Source of the DNA: a bacterium
GTDB lineage: Bacteria > Patescibacteriota > Saccharimonadia > Saccharimonadales > DATKHC01
DNA: 50,313 bases
Assembly: GCA_021781215.1 (NCBI GenBank)
Contig: JAJXXC010000010.1
Location: forward strand, 1-50,313
Direction of reading: 5' to 3'
In this document: positions 19,881 through 27,187 of the stretch, in pieces
Position numbering within the stretch: position 1 is the first letter of the stretch
Layout of the letters: every line of letters starts with the position of its first letter
The notes under the pieces: generated by a model
Database searches by the model: none
Told to the model about the DNA's origin: nothing
What the model saw: only the letters and a program-made list of their open reading frames with translations
Program-made: the position numbers and the translations under genes

Positions 19881-20309
19881 CTATTTTATGGATATATCCC
19901 TAGCCTTGAGTTTTGACGGAGTTGTTTCTTGTATAGTAATCTTTAACATGCCGTCCTTGAATTCAGCTTCAATTTTATCGCTTTCCACTCCTTCTGGAAG
20001 AGTTACTCGCCTCAAGTAGCGATTATTAGTTTCTCGCACAAAGTATCGACGTTTATTCTTCTTTTCGTCCTTTTCCTTATGCTCCGCTGAAATCTCTAAT
20101 ATTCCCTTATCGAGCGTTACCTTAACGTCTTCTTTATTAAAATTTGGTAAATTGACCTCAGATATTAATTTACCGTCTTCTTCGTATAAATCCATAGCCG
20201 CAGTGTCAGTAAACGACGGGGACAAAAACCAATCATGCCACAGAAACCGGTCTAGGTCTCTCTCTGCCTTATTAAAATCATTTAGTGGATCGAATCTAAC
20301 TAATTGCAT
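19881..20309 (-). CDS. Small heat shock protein Hsp20
   Basis: This is an alpha-crystallin-type chaperone that holds unfolding proteins in large oligomers. It has the N-terminal RFDPLNDFNKAERDLDRFL segment, a crystallin domain with VNLPNFNKEDVKVTLDKGIL and RRVTLPEGV, and the hallmark FKDGMLKITIQE near the C-terminus. It lacks a clear I-x-I motif in the tail; DISIK may serve. It has 142 residues. A GGAGGT ribosome site precedes the ATG. It is the last gene of a three-gene unit with a 64-residue protein and a membrane protein, facing away from a Crp-type regulator. Confidence 0.95.
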   Translation of the reverse strand: MQLVRFDPLNDFNKAERDLDRFLWHDWFLSPSFTDTAAMDLYEEDGKLISEVNLPNFNKEDVKVTLDKGILEISAEHKEKDEKKNKRRYFVRETNNRYLRRVTLPEGVESDKIEAEFKDGMLKITIQETTPSKLKARDISIK

Positions 20310-20342
20310 AATTTACCTCCAATTTTTAATTACTTAATTTTT

Positions 20343-20732
20343 TTAGCTTATAGGTGCGTGGTGAATCGTCGAGGTCCTATCGTCACCTATAATGGAATGA
20401 CGTAAATGTCGAGCTATATCAACTAACCAAACTACACCTAAAACTATTGCTAAACTATAGAACATTGTTCGGCTTCTGCTGAACAGTCCAATAATTGTTA
20501 TGGCCGTAGCAGCCACTCCTAGCATCATTTGACCGATATTTAATATGCTTAGATTCGTAAAGTCAAAATTGTTAAATGCGTATATTAATATACCGCCTAT
20601 TGCTAACACGAGTAAGGCGATTTTCCAGCTATTTATTATTGACCAACTATAGTTATAATATTTGGAATATACTATTGTTCCACCGCCAAAAACCAGTAGT
20701 GTGGTTACTATATCTCTCCATGAAAGTTTCAT
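20343..20732 (-). CDS. Four-helix membrane protein of the hsp20 unit
   Basis: This unrecognised 129-residue integral membrane protein has four hydrophobic segments (IVTTLLVFGGGTIVY, IALLVLAIGGILIYAF, IGQMMLGVAATAITIIGLF, FYSLAIVLGVVWLVDI) and a His/Arg-rich tail. The ATG overlaps the stop of the upstream 64-residue gene by four bases, and an AGGAGG ribosome site is present. It is followed 33 bases later by hsp20. The context suggests a stress-responsive membrane role; the sequence alone does not show one. Confidence 0.75.
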   Translation of the reverse strand: MKLSWRDIVTTLLVFGGGTIVYSKYYNYSWSIINSWKIALLVLAIGGILIYAFNNFDFTNLSILNIGQMMLGVAATAITIIGLFSRSRTMFYSLAIVLGVVWLVDIARHLRHSIIGDDRTSTIHHAPIS

Positions 20733-20923
20733 ATCGCTCCTCCTTTAGATTTATTATTTGTAGCTACTTTTGCGATTTTGATTTTATTATTCAGTTGCGC
20801 CCATCTTCTGGCCCTCAATGCCATAGATTTACTTTTCCAATCCAGGCTTAGCTGGCTAAACCAATCTAGAGGCTCTGTTGCTAGATTATTTCGAGCTTCA
20901 ACGTCGTCATTTAGCTGTCGCAT
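20729..20923 (-). CDS. Small soluble protein at head of hsp20 unit
   Basis: This is a 64-residue protein. The ORF track starts at 20986, but a perfect AGGAGGT ribosome site lies just before the ATG at 20923 (MRQLNDDVEARNN), so I use that start. It is hydrophilic and basic at the C-terminus, with a central amphipathic stretch (PLDWFSQLSLDWKSKSMALR). No family recognised. The overlap with the next gene (ATGA) supports co-translation. Confidence 0.65.
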   Translation of the reverse strand: MRQLNDDVEARNNLATEPLDWFSQLSLDWKSKSMALRARRWAQLNNKIKIAKVATNNKSKGGAI

Positions 20924-21082
20924 GCTACCTCCTATCACTATTATTTTTAATTCCACTCTTCCCCCATAAGCATTCCTCCGTTCCATTAGAAATTATCTAT
21001 TTTAGCAATAGATATTTCTATGAGTTGTGCCACAGAGTTAGGTGCATATGTTCACTGGTTGTATAATCAGCCCTGAAGGACA

Positions 21083-21736
21083 GTGAGGGATAGTCAGATA
21101 GCCAAAAAGACGGATAATTTTTTTGCAAGGTATCCTCTGCAGGAATTTGATAAGGGTCAGATTTTCATATATGCCGGCGACAGTCTGGCCAACGTGTATC
21201 AAATAGTCAGCGGTCGAGCCAGAAAATATGATATTACGGCACAGGGCGAAGAAGTAACGATAAATATATTTCAACCTCCTATATATTTCCCGATGGTTTG
21301 GGCTGTGACAAAAACCCCTAATAGATACTTCTATGAAGCCATAACCCCAATTAGTGTTAGGGTTGCCCCGGTCAATGATGTGGTGCAATTTTTAAAGAGT
21401 AATGCTGATATAACATATGATTTGTTAGGACAGATGTATTTACATTATGACGAGCTACAGCTACGTCTAGCTCATATTCTGGGCGGAGATAGTTATAGTC
21501 GTGTTTCGTTCGAACTAATTATTGCTTGTAAAAAATTTGGTGAACTACAAAAAGATGGATCGTATATTGTCGATATGCATGAAAATGATTTAGCTCGTCA
21601 AGCCGGTTTGTCTCGCGAGACGGTTAATCGTGAATTGGTAAAATTAAAAAAGGCTAATTTAATAAAAATAAATCACCGTCATTTAGTAGTTACTAAGTTA
21701 CTTCGTCTCGAAGCAAAACTTGGTGATGATTTATAA
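21083..21736 (+). CDS. Crp/Fnr family transcription regulator
   Basis: This protein has an N-terminal cyclic-nucleotide-binding-like beta roll (FDKGQIFIYAGDSLANVYQIVSGRAR) and a C-terminal winged helix with the recognition helix in DLARQAGLSRETVNRELVKLKK. It lacks the Fnr Cys cluster, and the cAMP-contacting Arg/Ser set is not conserved, so the ligand is unknown. It has 217 residues and starts at GTG 21083 after GAAGGA, with TATAAT at 21062. It faces away from the hsp20 unit; a short inverted repeat (ATAGA-TATT-TCTAT, 21008-21021) between them could be an operator, but this is weak. Confidence 0.88.
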   Translation: MRDSQIAKKTDNFFARYPLQEFDKGQIFIYAGDSLANVYQIVSGRARKYDITAQGEEVTINIFQPPIYFPMVWAVTKTPNRYFYEAITPISVRVAPVNDVVQFLKSNADITYDLLGQMYLHYDELQLRLAHILGGDSYSRVSFELIIACKKFGELQKDGSYIVDMHENDLARQAGLSRETVNRELVKLKKANLIKINHRHLVVTKLLRLEAKLGDDL

Positions 21737-21810
21737 AACTGGATAATCATTTACTTTTTAAATCATGGGTACGATTAATTAGCAACAAAATAAAAAATTG
21801 TTAACTTGTT

Positions 21811-22230
21811 TTAACTTTTTTGACAATCTGAACAATAGCCCTGAATCTCAATCTGATGGTTTTTAGTTTCAAAGTTATTCTCATTAGCTATCTTGTTTAA
21901 ATATGATTCTAGGCCTTGGTTGTGTATGGCTATGGTTTTGTTACAAGCCAGGCAAATTAAGTGGTGGTGATGATCTTGAAAGGTATCGCTAAGTTCGATC
22001 TTGTATTTCCACCCTAAGCTAACTTTTTGCGCGATACCTACACTTATAAAGGTCTCTATGATCCTATAGACGCTAACCCTATCAATCTCGCTGTTAGTTT
22101 TTTTAATTAATTCGTTCATTGATAGCGGTTGATTTTGACTAAGTATATTGAATATTAATAATCTTTGGTTCGTGACACTGAGCCGATTGCTTTTTAATAT
22201 ATCCTTAAGGATTTGATTTGATCTATTCAT
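21811..22230 (-). CDS. Fur family metalloregulator, Zur-like
   Basis: This is a metal-sensing repressor of the Fur family. It has an N-terminal winged helix (LSVTNQRLLIFNIL, DRVSVYRIIETFISVGI), the metal-site segment DHHHHLICLACNKT and the C-terminal structural-zinc Cys pair GYCSDC. I start at Met13 of the ORF (22230), since the upstream TTG-type start would run through the operator-like palindrome. It diverges from a zinc/manganese-type importer and shares the palindrome at 22248-22268, which fits a Zur role; PerR or Mur cannot be excluded by sequence. Confidence 0.88.
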   Translation of the reverse strand: MNRSNQILKDILKSNRLSVTNQRLLIFNILSQNQPLSMNELIKKTNSEIDRVSVYRIIETFISVGIAQKVSLGWKYKIELSDTFQDHHHHLICLACNKTIAIHNQGLESYLNKIANENNFETKNHQIEIQGYCSDCQKS

Positions 22231-22247
22231 GTTGCAAATACTACTAT

Positions 22248-22268
22248 AATTGCAACTGATTTGCAATT
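22248..22268. promoter_or_regulatory. Palindromic operator, probable Fur/Zur box
   Basis: A perfect inverted repeat, AATTGCAA-CTGAT-TTGCAATT, lies between the divergent fur-type and importer genes, with a third TTGCAA half-site at 22232. It overlaps candidate promoter elements on the plus strand (TATAAT at 22245; TTGCAA with TATAAC 16 bases later). Position and symmetry fit autoregulation and importer repression by the adjacent Fur protein. Confidence 0.7.
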
Positions 22269-22281
22269 AATTATAACCCTA

Positions 22282-23235
22282 ATGTATTATCTGAAAATGA
22301 ACATTCGTCAGATACTAAAGTATCTATTAATAATTTTTGTTATTTCACTAACTGCCCTAGCCTTCTATGGCTTAGCAAAAACTGGTAATTATAAATCGTT
22401 TAATACCAGCGGTAAAATTCAAATTGTAGCCGGAGAAAATTTTTGGGGTAGTTTAGTATCACAGATTGGTGGTAATAAGGTTAATGTAACCAGTGTAGTC
22501 TCAGATCCAAACGCTGATCCTCATGAGTATGAAACCAATAGCATCGACGCCAGAGCTTTTGCCAATGCCGATTATGTTATTTTAAACGGGGCTGGTTATG
22601 ACAGCTGGGGTAATAGACTACTTTCCGGAACCCCAAATAACAGTCGCAGGGTCTTAATTGTTTCTAGTTTACTTAACAAAAAAAATGGTGATAATCCACA
22701 TTTTTGGTATAACCCAACCTATGTTAATCAGGTAGTCTCTAAAATGGAAACTGATCTGATTGCCTTACGTCCCTCGGACAAGAGTTATTTTCAGAATCAA
22801 TATAAACAGCTACAAATTTCACTAAGAACTTATCAAAATCAAATAGCTTACATTAAGCAACATTTCTCTGGAGTTAAAGTAGCCACTACTGAAGATATTT
22901 TCAATTATTTAGCTAATGCTAGTGACTTAAACTTAGTCTCACCATCAGCTTTTACTCAAGCTGTGGCTGAGGGCAATGACCCACCGACTAGTAGTGTTGT
23001 TCAATTTCGAGAACAGCTTATGAGTGGTCAAGTCAAGCTTCTAGTATATAACCAACAAACCGTGACTCCGTTGACCGATAGCATCAAGCAACTTGCTGCC
23101 CAACAACAGATACCAATCGTTGGGATAACTGAGATAATACAACCGACTGGAACCAGGTTTCAAGATTGGATGAATAAAGAAGTAACAGCCATAAGAAACG
23201 CTTTAGCAGCAAAGGGCTCACTAAATGCCAATTAA
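22282..23235 (+). CDS. Metal ABC transporter substrate-binding protein
   Basis: This is a cluster A-I (TroA/ZnuA/PsaA-type) solute-binding protein that captures Zn or Mn outside the membrane. It has an uncleaved-looking N-terminal anchor (LLIIFVISLTALAFYGLA, no lipobox Cys) and metal ligands DPHEYE and NPHFWYN (two His). The third ligand position reads TTEDIFNYL, Glu where Zn-specific members usually have His. The C-terminus has TEIIQPTGTRFQDWM. The ATG at 22282 and another at 22297 are both possible; the TTG at 22261 lies inside the operator. It overlaps the ATPase gene by 11 bases. Confidence 0.88.
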   Translation: MYYLKMNIRQILKYLLIIFVISLTALAFYGLAKTGNYKSFNTSGKIQIVAGENFWGSLVSQIGGNKVNVTSVVSDPNADPHEYETNSIDARAFANADYVILNGAGYDSWGNRLLSGTPNNSRRVLIVSSLLNKKNGDNPHFWYNPTYVNQVVSKMETDLIALRPSDKSYFQNQYKQLQISLRTYQNQIAYIKQHFSGVKVATTEDIFNYLANASDLNLVSPSAFTQAVAEGNDPPTSSVVQFREQLMSGQVKLLVYNQQTVTPLTDSIKQLAAQQQIPIVGITEIIQPTGTRFQDWMNKEVTAIRNALAAKGSLNAN

Positions 23236-24025
23236 TCCGTCAATAATTAGGGCAGATAATTTATCGCTTAGCTATTCAAGCAAAGTTATTTGGAAAGATG
23301 CTAATTTTGAAGTCAAGAGCGGTGAGTTTATAGGCCTACTCGGACCAAATGGTGCTGGTAAAAGTAGCCTATTTAACCTAATTCTTGGCCTATCAAAGCC
23401 TAGCACTGGTGAATTAGAGGTATTTAGTAACCAACCTAAACGTGGCGATTCTAGGATAGGCTATGTGCCCCAAAGACGGACAATTGATGACGATTCACGG
23501 ATTGAAGCATTGGAATATGTTCGCTTAGGCATTTCAGGAACTAAGTTAGGTTTTAGTTTATTTAAACGAGCAAAGCATGAAAGACGAATGGCTTATCAAG
23601 CATTAATTGATGTTGATGCTCAAAACTTGGCTCATCGGGCATTGAGTGAACTTTCCGGCGGAGAACTACAGCGTATTTTTCTAGCTCAAGCATTAGTTAG
23701 CAAGCCAAATCTACTACTTCTAGATGAACCGTTAGCTAACTTAGATATGCGACGTGAAATGCAGTTAATTCAGCTGGTTGGCAACATCGTCCGTAAACAA
23801 AATATCGCCACAATATTAATTGCTCACGATATCAATCCATTGCTACCCGTAGTCGATAAAATTATCTACATCGTTAATGGAAAAATAGCTATGGGTAAGC
23901 CAGTAGATATCATAACTAGCAAAAAATTATCCGAAATGTATAAAGCTCCGATCGAGGTGATTAGAGGTTCGAGAGGCCAGCTAGCGGTATTAGGAGTTGA
24001 GGAGGCTATGCACCATGAATCTTAG
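23225..24025 (+). CDS. Metal ABC transporter ATP-binding protein
   Basis: This is the ATPase subunit of the importer. It has LLGPNGAGKSSLFNLILG (Walker A), the Q-loop in IGYVPQRR, signature LSGGELQRIFLAQAL, Walker B LLLLDEPLANLD and switch His in LIAHDIN. The length of 266 is typical of ZnuC/MntB-type subunits. It overlaps both the upstream binding-protein gene (11 bases) and the downstream permease gene (11 bases), so all three are made together. Confidence 0.93.
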   Translation: MPINPSIIRADNLSLSYSSKVIWKDANFEVKSGEFIGLLGPNGAGKSSLFNLILGLSKPSTGELEVFSNQPKRGDSRIGYVPQRRTIDDDSRIEALEYVRLGISGTKLGFSLFKRAKHERRMAYQALIDVDAQNLAHRALSELSGGELQRIFLAQALVSKPNLLLLDEPLANLDMRREMQLIQLVGNIVRKQNIATILIAHDINPLLPVVDKIIYIVNGKIAMGKPVDIITSKKLSEMYKAPIEVIRGSRGQLAVLGVEEAMHHES

Positions 24026-24869
24026 TATATTTGCAACATCATTTAGCTTAAACCTATGGACAGATTTTCAGAATATGTGGCAATACGCTTTTATGAGGAA
24101 TGCATTTGAGGCTGGTACGATCGTAGCAGTAGTGGCCGGAATTGTCGGCTATTTTGTTGTATTAAGACGTTTATCTTTTGCCGCCCACGCATTGTCACAT
24201 GTTGGATTCGCCGGGGCTGCCGGAGCCGTTTTAATTGGTATTAACCCATTAATTGGTTTGTTATTGTTTACTTCAGGTGGTGGCTTAACCATGGCTTCTC
24301 TTGGTAAGAAAGCCGCTAGTCGTGATGTTCAGATCGGTACCGTACTTGCATTTATGCTTGGTCTTGGAGTCTTGTTTATAAATTTATACAAGGGTTATGC
24401 TACGGAAGCCTATTCACTATTATTCGGAGAAATATTAGGAATTAGCGCCAGTAATGTATTGATTACTTTAATTGCCGGCATCTTAATAGCTGTTGCTATT
24501 GCCATTATGTATCGCAAACTACTCTTTACTTCAATTGACGAGGAGGTAGCTGAAGCTAAGGGAATTTCAATGCTAGGTTTGAATATTTTCTTTTTATTAG
24601 TTGTGGCTGTGGCTACATCGATTGCCGTTCAAATTGTCGGAGTATTATTAATATTTGCCTTGTTAGTGACCCCCGCAGCAATAGCTCAAAGGCTAACCCG
24701 TAGACCATCACAGGGCATGCTTTTATCGGTTATAGTTGCCCTGATAGCTACCTGGTTTGGACTATTTATTTCGTATTATTTGCCATATCCGGTTAGTTTT
24801 TTCATCGCTACCCTAGTCTTTATGGTTTATTTGATAGTTAGAATAGCTCAAGCTAGAATATTTATTTAG
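24015..24869 (+). CDS. Metal ABC transporter permease
   Basis: This is the membrane subunit of the importer, of the ABC-3 (ZnuB/MntC) family. It has about eight hydrophobic segments and the family stretch LRRLSFAAHALSHVGFAGAAG near residue 45, then EEVAEAKGI and VGVLLIFALLVTPAAIAQRL. I start at ATG 24015 (MNLSIFATSF) after GAGGAGG, not at the TTG at 23997. It is the last gene of the operon; no clear terminator follows. Confidence 0.93.
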   Translation: MNLSIFATSFSLNLWTDFQNMWQYAFMRNAFEAGTIVAVVAGIVGYFVVLRRLSFAAHALSHVGFAGAAGAVLIGINPLIGLLLFTSGGGLTMASLGKKAASRDVQIGTVLAFMLGLGVLFINLYKGYATEAYSLLFGEILGISASNVLITLIAGILIAVAIAIMYRKLLFTSIDEEVAEAKGISMLGLNIFFLLVVAVATSIAVQIVGVLLIFALLVTPAAIAQRLTRRPSQGMLLSVIVALIATWFGLFISYYLPYPVSFFIATLVFMVYLIVRIAQARIFI

Positions 24870-24927
24870 ACAATAGTTTATTGATAAACAATTCAAAATA
24901 GTTGCCAAAACTGTTAAACTTATATAG

Positions 24928-25500
24928 ATGACAAACCTAACAATTGATCATAAAAAAACTGCACTAGTAGTTATAGACTTGCAAAAAGGTATAGTTGCTA
25001 ATAACACTGCGCCATATACTTCTAGCAAAGTTATTGCCAACGCAGCCGCCATTGCCAATAAATTTAGAGAGAACAAAATGCAGGTCTTCCTAGTAAGAGT
25101 TAGCACAGCAAAAGATGATAAAGACAAGCTAATTCCATTGACTGACAGGAAACCATTTAGCAGCCCACAACAACCAGACTGGTCGGAAATAGTTCCAGAA
25201 ATGGGCCAATCAACAGACGATATAGTAATTACCAAACATCAATGGGGTGCTTTTTATGGTACCGAATTAGATCTCCAGCTTAGACGCCGTGGAATTGACA
25301 CCATCGTTTTATGTGGTATTTCAACTAATATAGGTGTTGAAAGCACTGCTAGATTTGCCTATGAGTATGGCTATAATCAGATTTTCGTTGAAGACGCGAT
25401 GTCAGCCATGTCGGCAGATGAACACCATGCAACGGTATCGGCAATATTCCCCAGAATTGGTTTAGTTAGATCGGCTCAAGACGTATTAGCTAGCCTTTAA
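24928..25500 (+). CDS. Isochorismatase-fold hydrolase
   Basis: This is an alpha/beta hydrolase of the isochorismatase-like superfamily. The catalytic Asp is in ALVVIDLQKG and the Lys in VITKHQWGAF. The third position, Cys in nicotinamidases and related amidohydrolases (TNxCVEST), is Gly here: GISTNIGVESTARFAYE. That pattern resembles members that act without a thiol, such as true isochorismatases, so an amidase role is unlikely. No siderophore or phenazine genes are near. It stands alone after the metal importer, with its own short 5' region. Substrate unknown. Confidence 0.88.
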   Translation: MTNLTIDHKKTALVVIDLQKGIVANNTAPYTSSKVIANAAAIANKFRENKMQVFLVRVSTAKDDKDKLIPLTDRKPFSSPQQPDWSEIVPEMGQSTDDIVITKHQWGAFYGTELDLQLRRRGIDTIVLCGISTNIGVESTARFAYEYGYNQIFVEDAMSAMSADEHHATVSAIFPRIGLVRSAQDVLASL

Positions 25501-25514
25501 TCGTTTGTTTTAAG

Positions 25515-26345
25515 TTAATTTTTATCGTAGTTGATAGCTATTAAAGATGTGCCAGATATTGTTAATACAACACCGATACTCATAAGTAGCCATAAACTGT
25601 TTTTAGGATGATCACCCAAAAAAGTTAAACCTATAAAAATTGGAAACAGAGTTTCGCATACTATCATAATTGCATTGACTACTGATGCGCTTGCTCTTTG
25701 TAGGGCAATAGTAAAAAATAATATACCGACTATGCCATAACCAATGATAGACCAAGAAAGTGGGTTTAATAATAGATGAATATATGGTCGAGACAAAAAC
25801 TCAGCCCTGGCCGCAATTGATACGCCGCCAAATCCCAAGCCACCAATTGCTGCTAAGATATAAGTTGAGTATTTTTTTTGGTTCTTAGTATAGAATGAAC
25901 CTATCGCTAGTAATACTAACGGAATTAGGCTAATAAACCACTTTAGATTAATACTTATTGTTTGAGATCTTTCTGGAGACGAAACCAAGGCCAGCATTAT
26001 TAGACCGATTAAAATTATTCCAATTGATAACAAGAATCTAATATTAGGTTTGCGCTTAAATAGATAGCTTTCGACAGCTACCGTAACGATAATACTACAG
26101 GCAATAATTGGCTGGACTAAGAATAGCGGCAATCGGTGAACAGCAATTAGGGTTAATATCCAGGCAGAAAGGTCCAATACAATACCAATTAAATATGGGA
26201 TGTTGTTTCTTAGTTTCCATAACAACATAGGGTGTAATGAAACCGCGGTTTTTTGTTGATCAGCACCAACCTTCTCTAAAATTACTGCAATACCGTTAAA
26301 AACAGCCACACCTATTGCTGCCAATATAGCCAAAGATTGTATCAT
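25515..26345 (-). CDS. DMT-superfamily (EamA/NIPA-like) membrane protein
   Basis: This integral membrane protein has about nine to ten hydrophobic segments in two similar halves, each with a drug/metabolite transporter character (for example ILTLIAVHRLPLFLVQPIIA and TIALQRASASVVNAIMIVCE). The half-repeat placement and short loops fit the DMT superfamily, closest in flavour to NIPA-type Mg transporters or EamA exporters. The length of 276 is normal. It is convergent with the isochorismatase-fold gene. Substrate cannot be named. Confidence 0.8.
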   Translation of the reverse strand: MIQSLAILAAIGVAVFNGIAVILEKVGADQQKTAVSLHPMLLWKLRNNIPYLIGIVLDLSAWILTLIAVHRLPLFLVQPIIACSIIVTVAVESYLFKRKPNIRFLLSIGIILIGLIMLALVSSPERSQTISINLKWFISLIPLVLLAIGSFYTKNQKKYSTYILAAIGGLGFGGVSIAARAEFLSRPYIHLLLNPLSWSIIGYGIVGILFFTIALQRASASVVNAIMIVCETLFPIFIGLTFLGDHPKNSLWLLMSIGVVLTISGTSLIAINYDKN

Positions 26346-26439
26346 AAGACCTACTTTAGCATGATATTCTAATGGCGCTATATCTATTTATAAGATATTT
26401 TAACCGCCATAGAACAAGTCTATATTAACTGGTTTTAAA

Positions 26440-27006
26440 TTAACTCTCTCGAGCTGTCTTTAGTTTTTTAGCCCAAGTAGATAATTCAACCAACATAGTG
26501 TTAGCAGATTCTGACTCTTGCTCAGTAAACTTATATTTTCCATTTTCATCAAGATTAAAATAATAGTTTGGGAATAATACTTGATCACGAAGATCAAACA
26601 TACGTAATTCTCCAGCTATTCCTCTTAGATGCTCAACAGCGCGTGCTCCACCGGCAACTGAACCGTAGCTCACAAATGAAACCGGCTTATAGTTCCACTC
26701 TACGTTTAAGTAGCTAATAGCATTAGCTAAAACTGGTGAATAGCTATGATTATATTCGGGAGTAACGAAAATAAATCCATCAGCTTCGGCAATCATCTTT
26801 GCCCATTTCTTGGTATGATCATGCTGATAATTACCCATCATTGCTGGTTGCGGTTCATTGTAAAAAGGTAGATTTAATTCTTGAAGGTCTATTAATTCAA
26901 CTTCAATATCTTGATGCTTTTTTGCAATATCAGTAATCCAAGTTGCTGGTTGAATATTAAATCTTCCCGGTCTGACTGATCCGGCTATAACTTTAATTTT
27001 TATCAT
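26440..27006 (-). CDS. NAD(P)H-dependent FMN reductase
   Basis: This is a flavodoxin-fold oxidoreductase of the NADPH-dependent FMN reductase family (azoreductase/ArsH/YhdA-like). The FMN phosphate loop is GSVRPGRFNIQPA and the flavin-ring motif is TPEYNHSYSPVLANAISYL with SYGSVAGGARA, all clear family signatures. It has 188 residues. It probably reduces quinones, azo dyes or free flavin in the cytoplasm. An inverted repeat with an embedded TATAAT lies 35 bases upstream and may be a regulator site. Confidence 0.92.
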   Translation of the reverse strand: MIKIKVIAGSVRPGRFNIQPATWITDIAKKHQDIEVELIDLQELNLPFYNEPQPAMMGNYQHDHTKKWAKMIAEADGFIFVTPEYNHSYSPVLANAISYLNVEWNYKPVSFVSYGSVAGGARAVEHLRGIAGELRMFDLRDQVLFPNYYFNLDENGKYKFTEQESESANTMLVELSTWAKKLKTARES

Positions 27007-27040
27007 TGTAACTCCTATTTAATTTATCTTGCTTCTAATA

Positions 27041-27060
27041 CTATACATTATATAGTATAG
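27041..27060. promoter_or_regulatory. Inverted repeat over FMN reductase promoter
   Basis: CTATAC-ATTATATA-GTATAG is a 20-base inverted repeat. Its minus strand includes TATAAT, placed to act as the -10 box of the reductase gene. Redox-sensing HxlR-family repressors often bind TA-rich dyads of this kind before reductase genes, but no such regulator is in the window. Confidence 0.45.
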
Positions 27061-27187
27061 ACTAATCAAGTTTAAAAAAAGCTATGAATTATATATTTAT
27101 ATTTACCATTACATAGGTTGGTTTAACTTGTATTAATACCTATTATTTTAGATAATAATTATAAACAATTTGAGACGGGGGTAGTTT

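Noticed and set aside
22261-22296. TTG start at 22261 for the metal-binding protein
   Set aside because: It lies inside the palindromic operator and promoter; the ATGs at 22282 or 22297 fit better.
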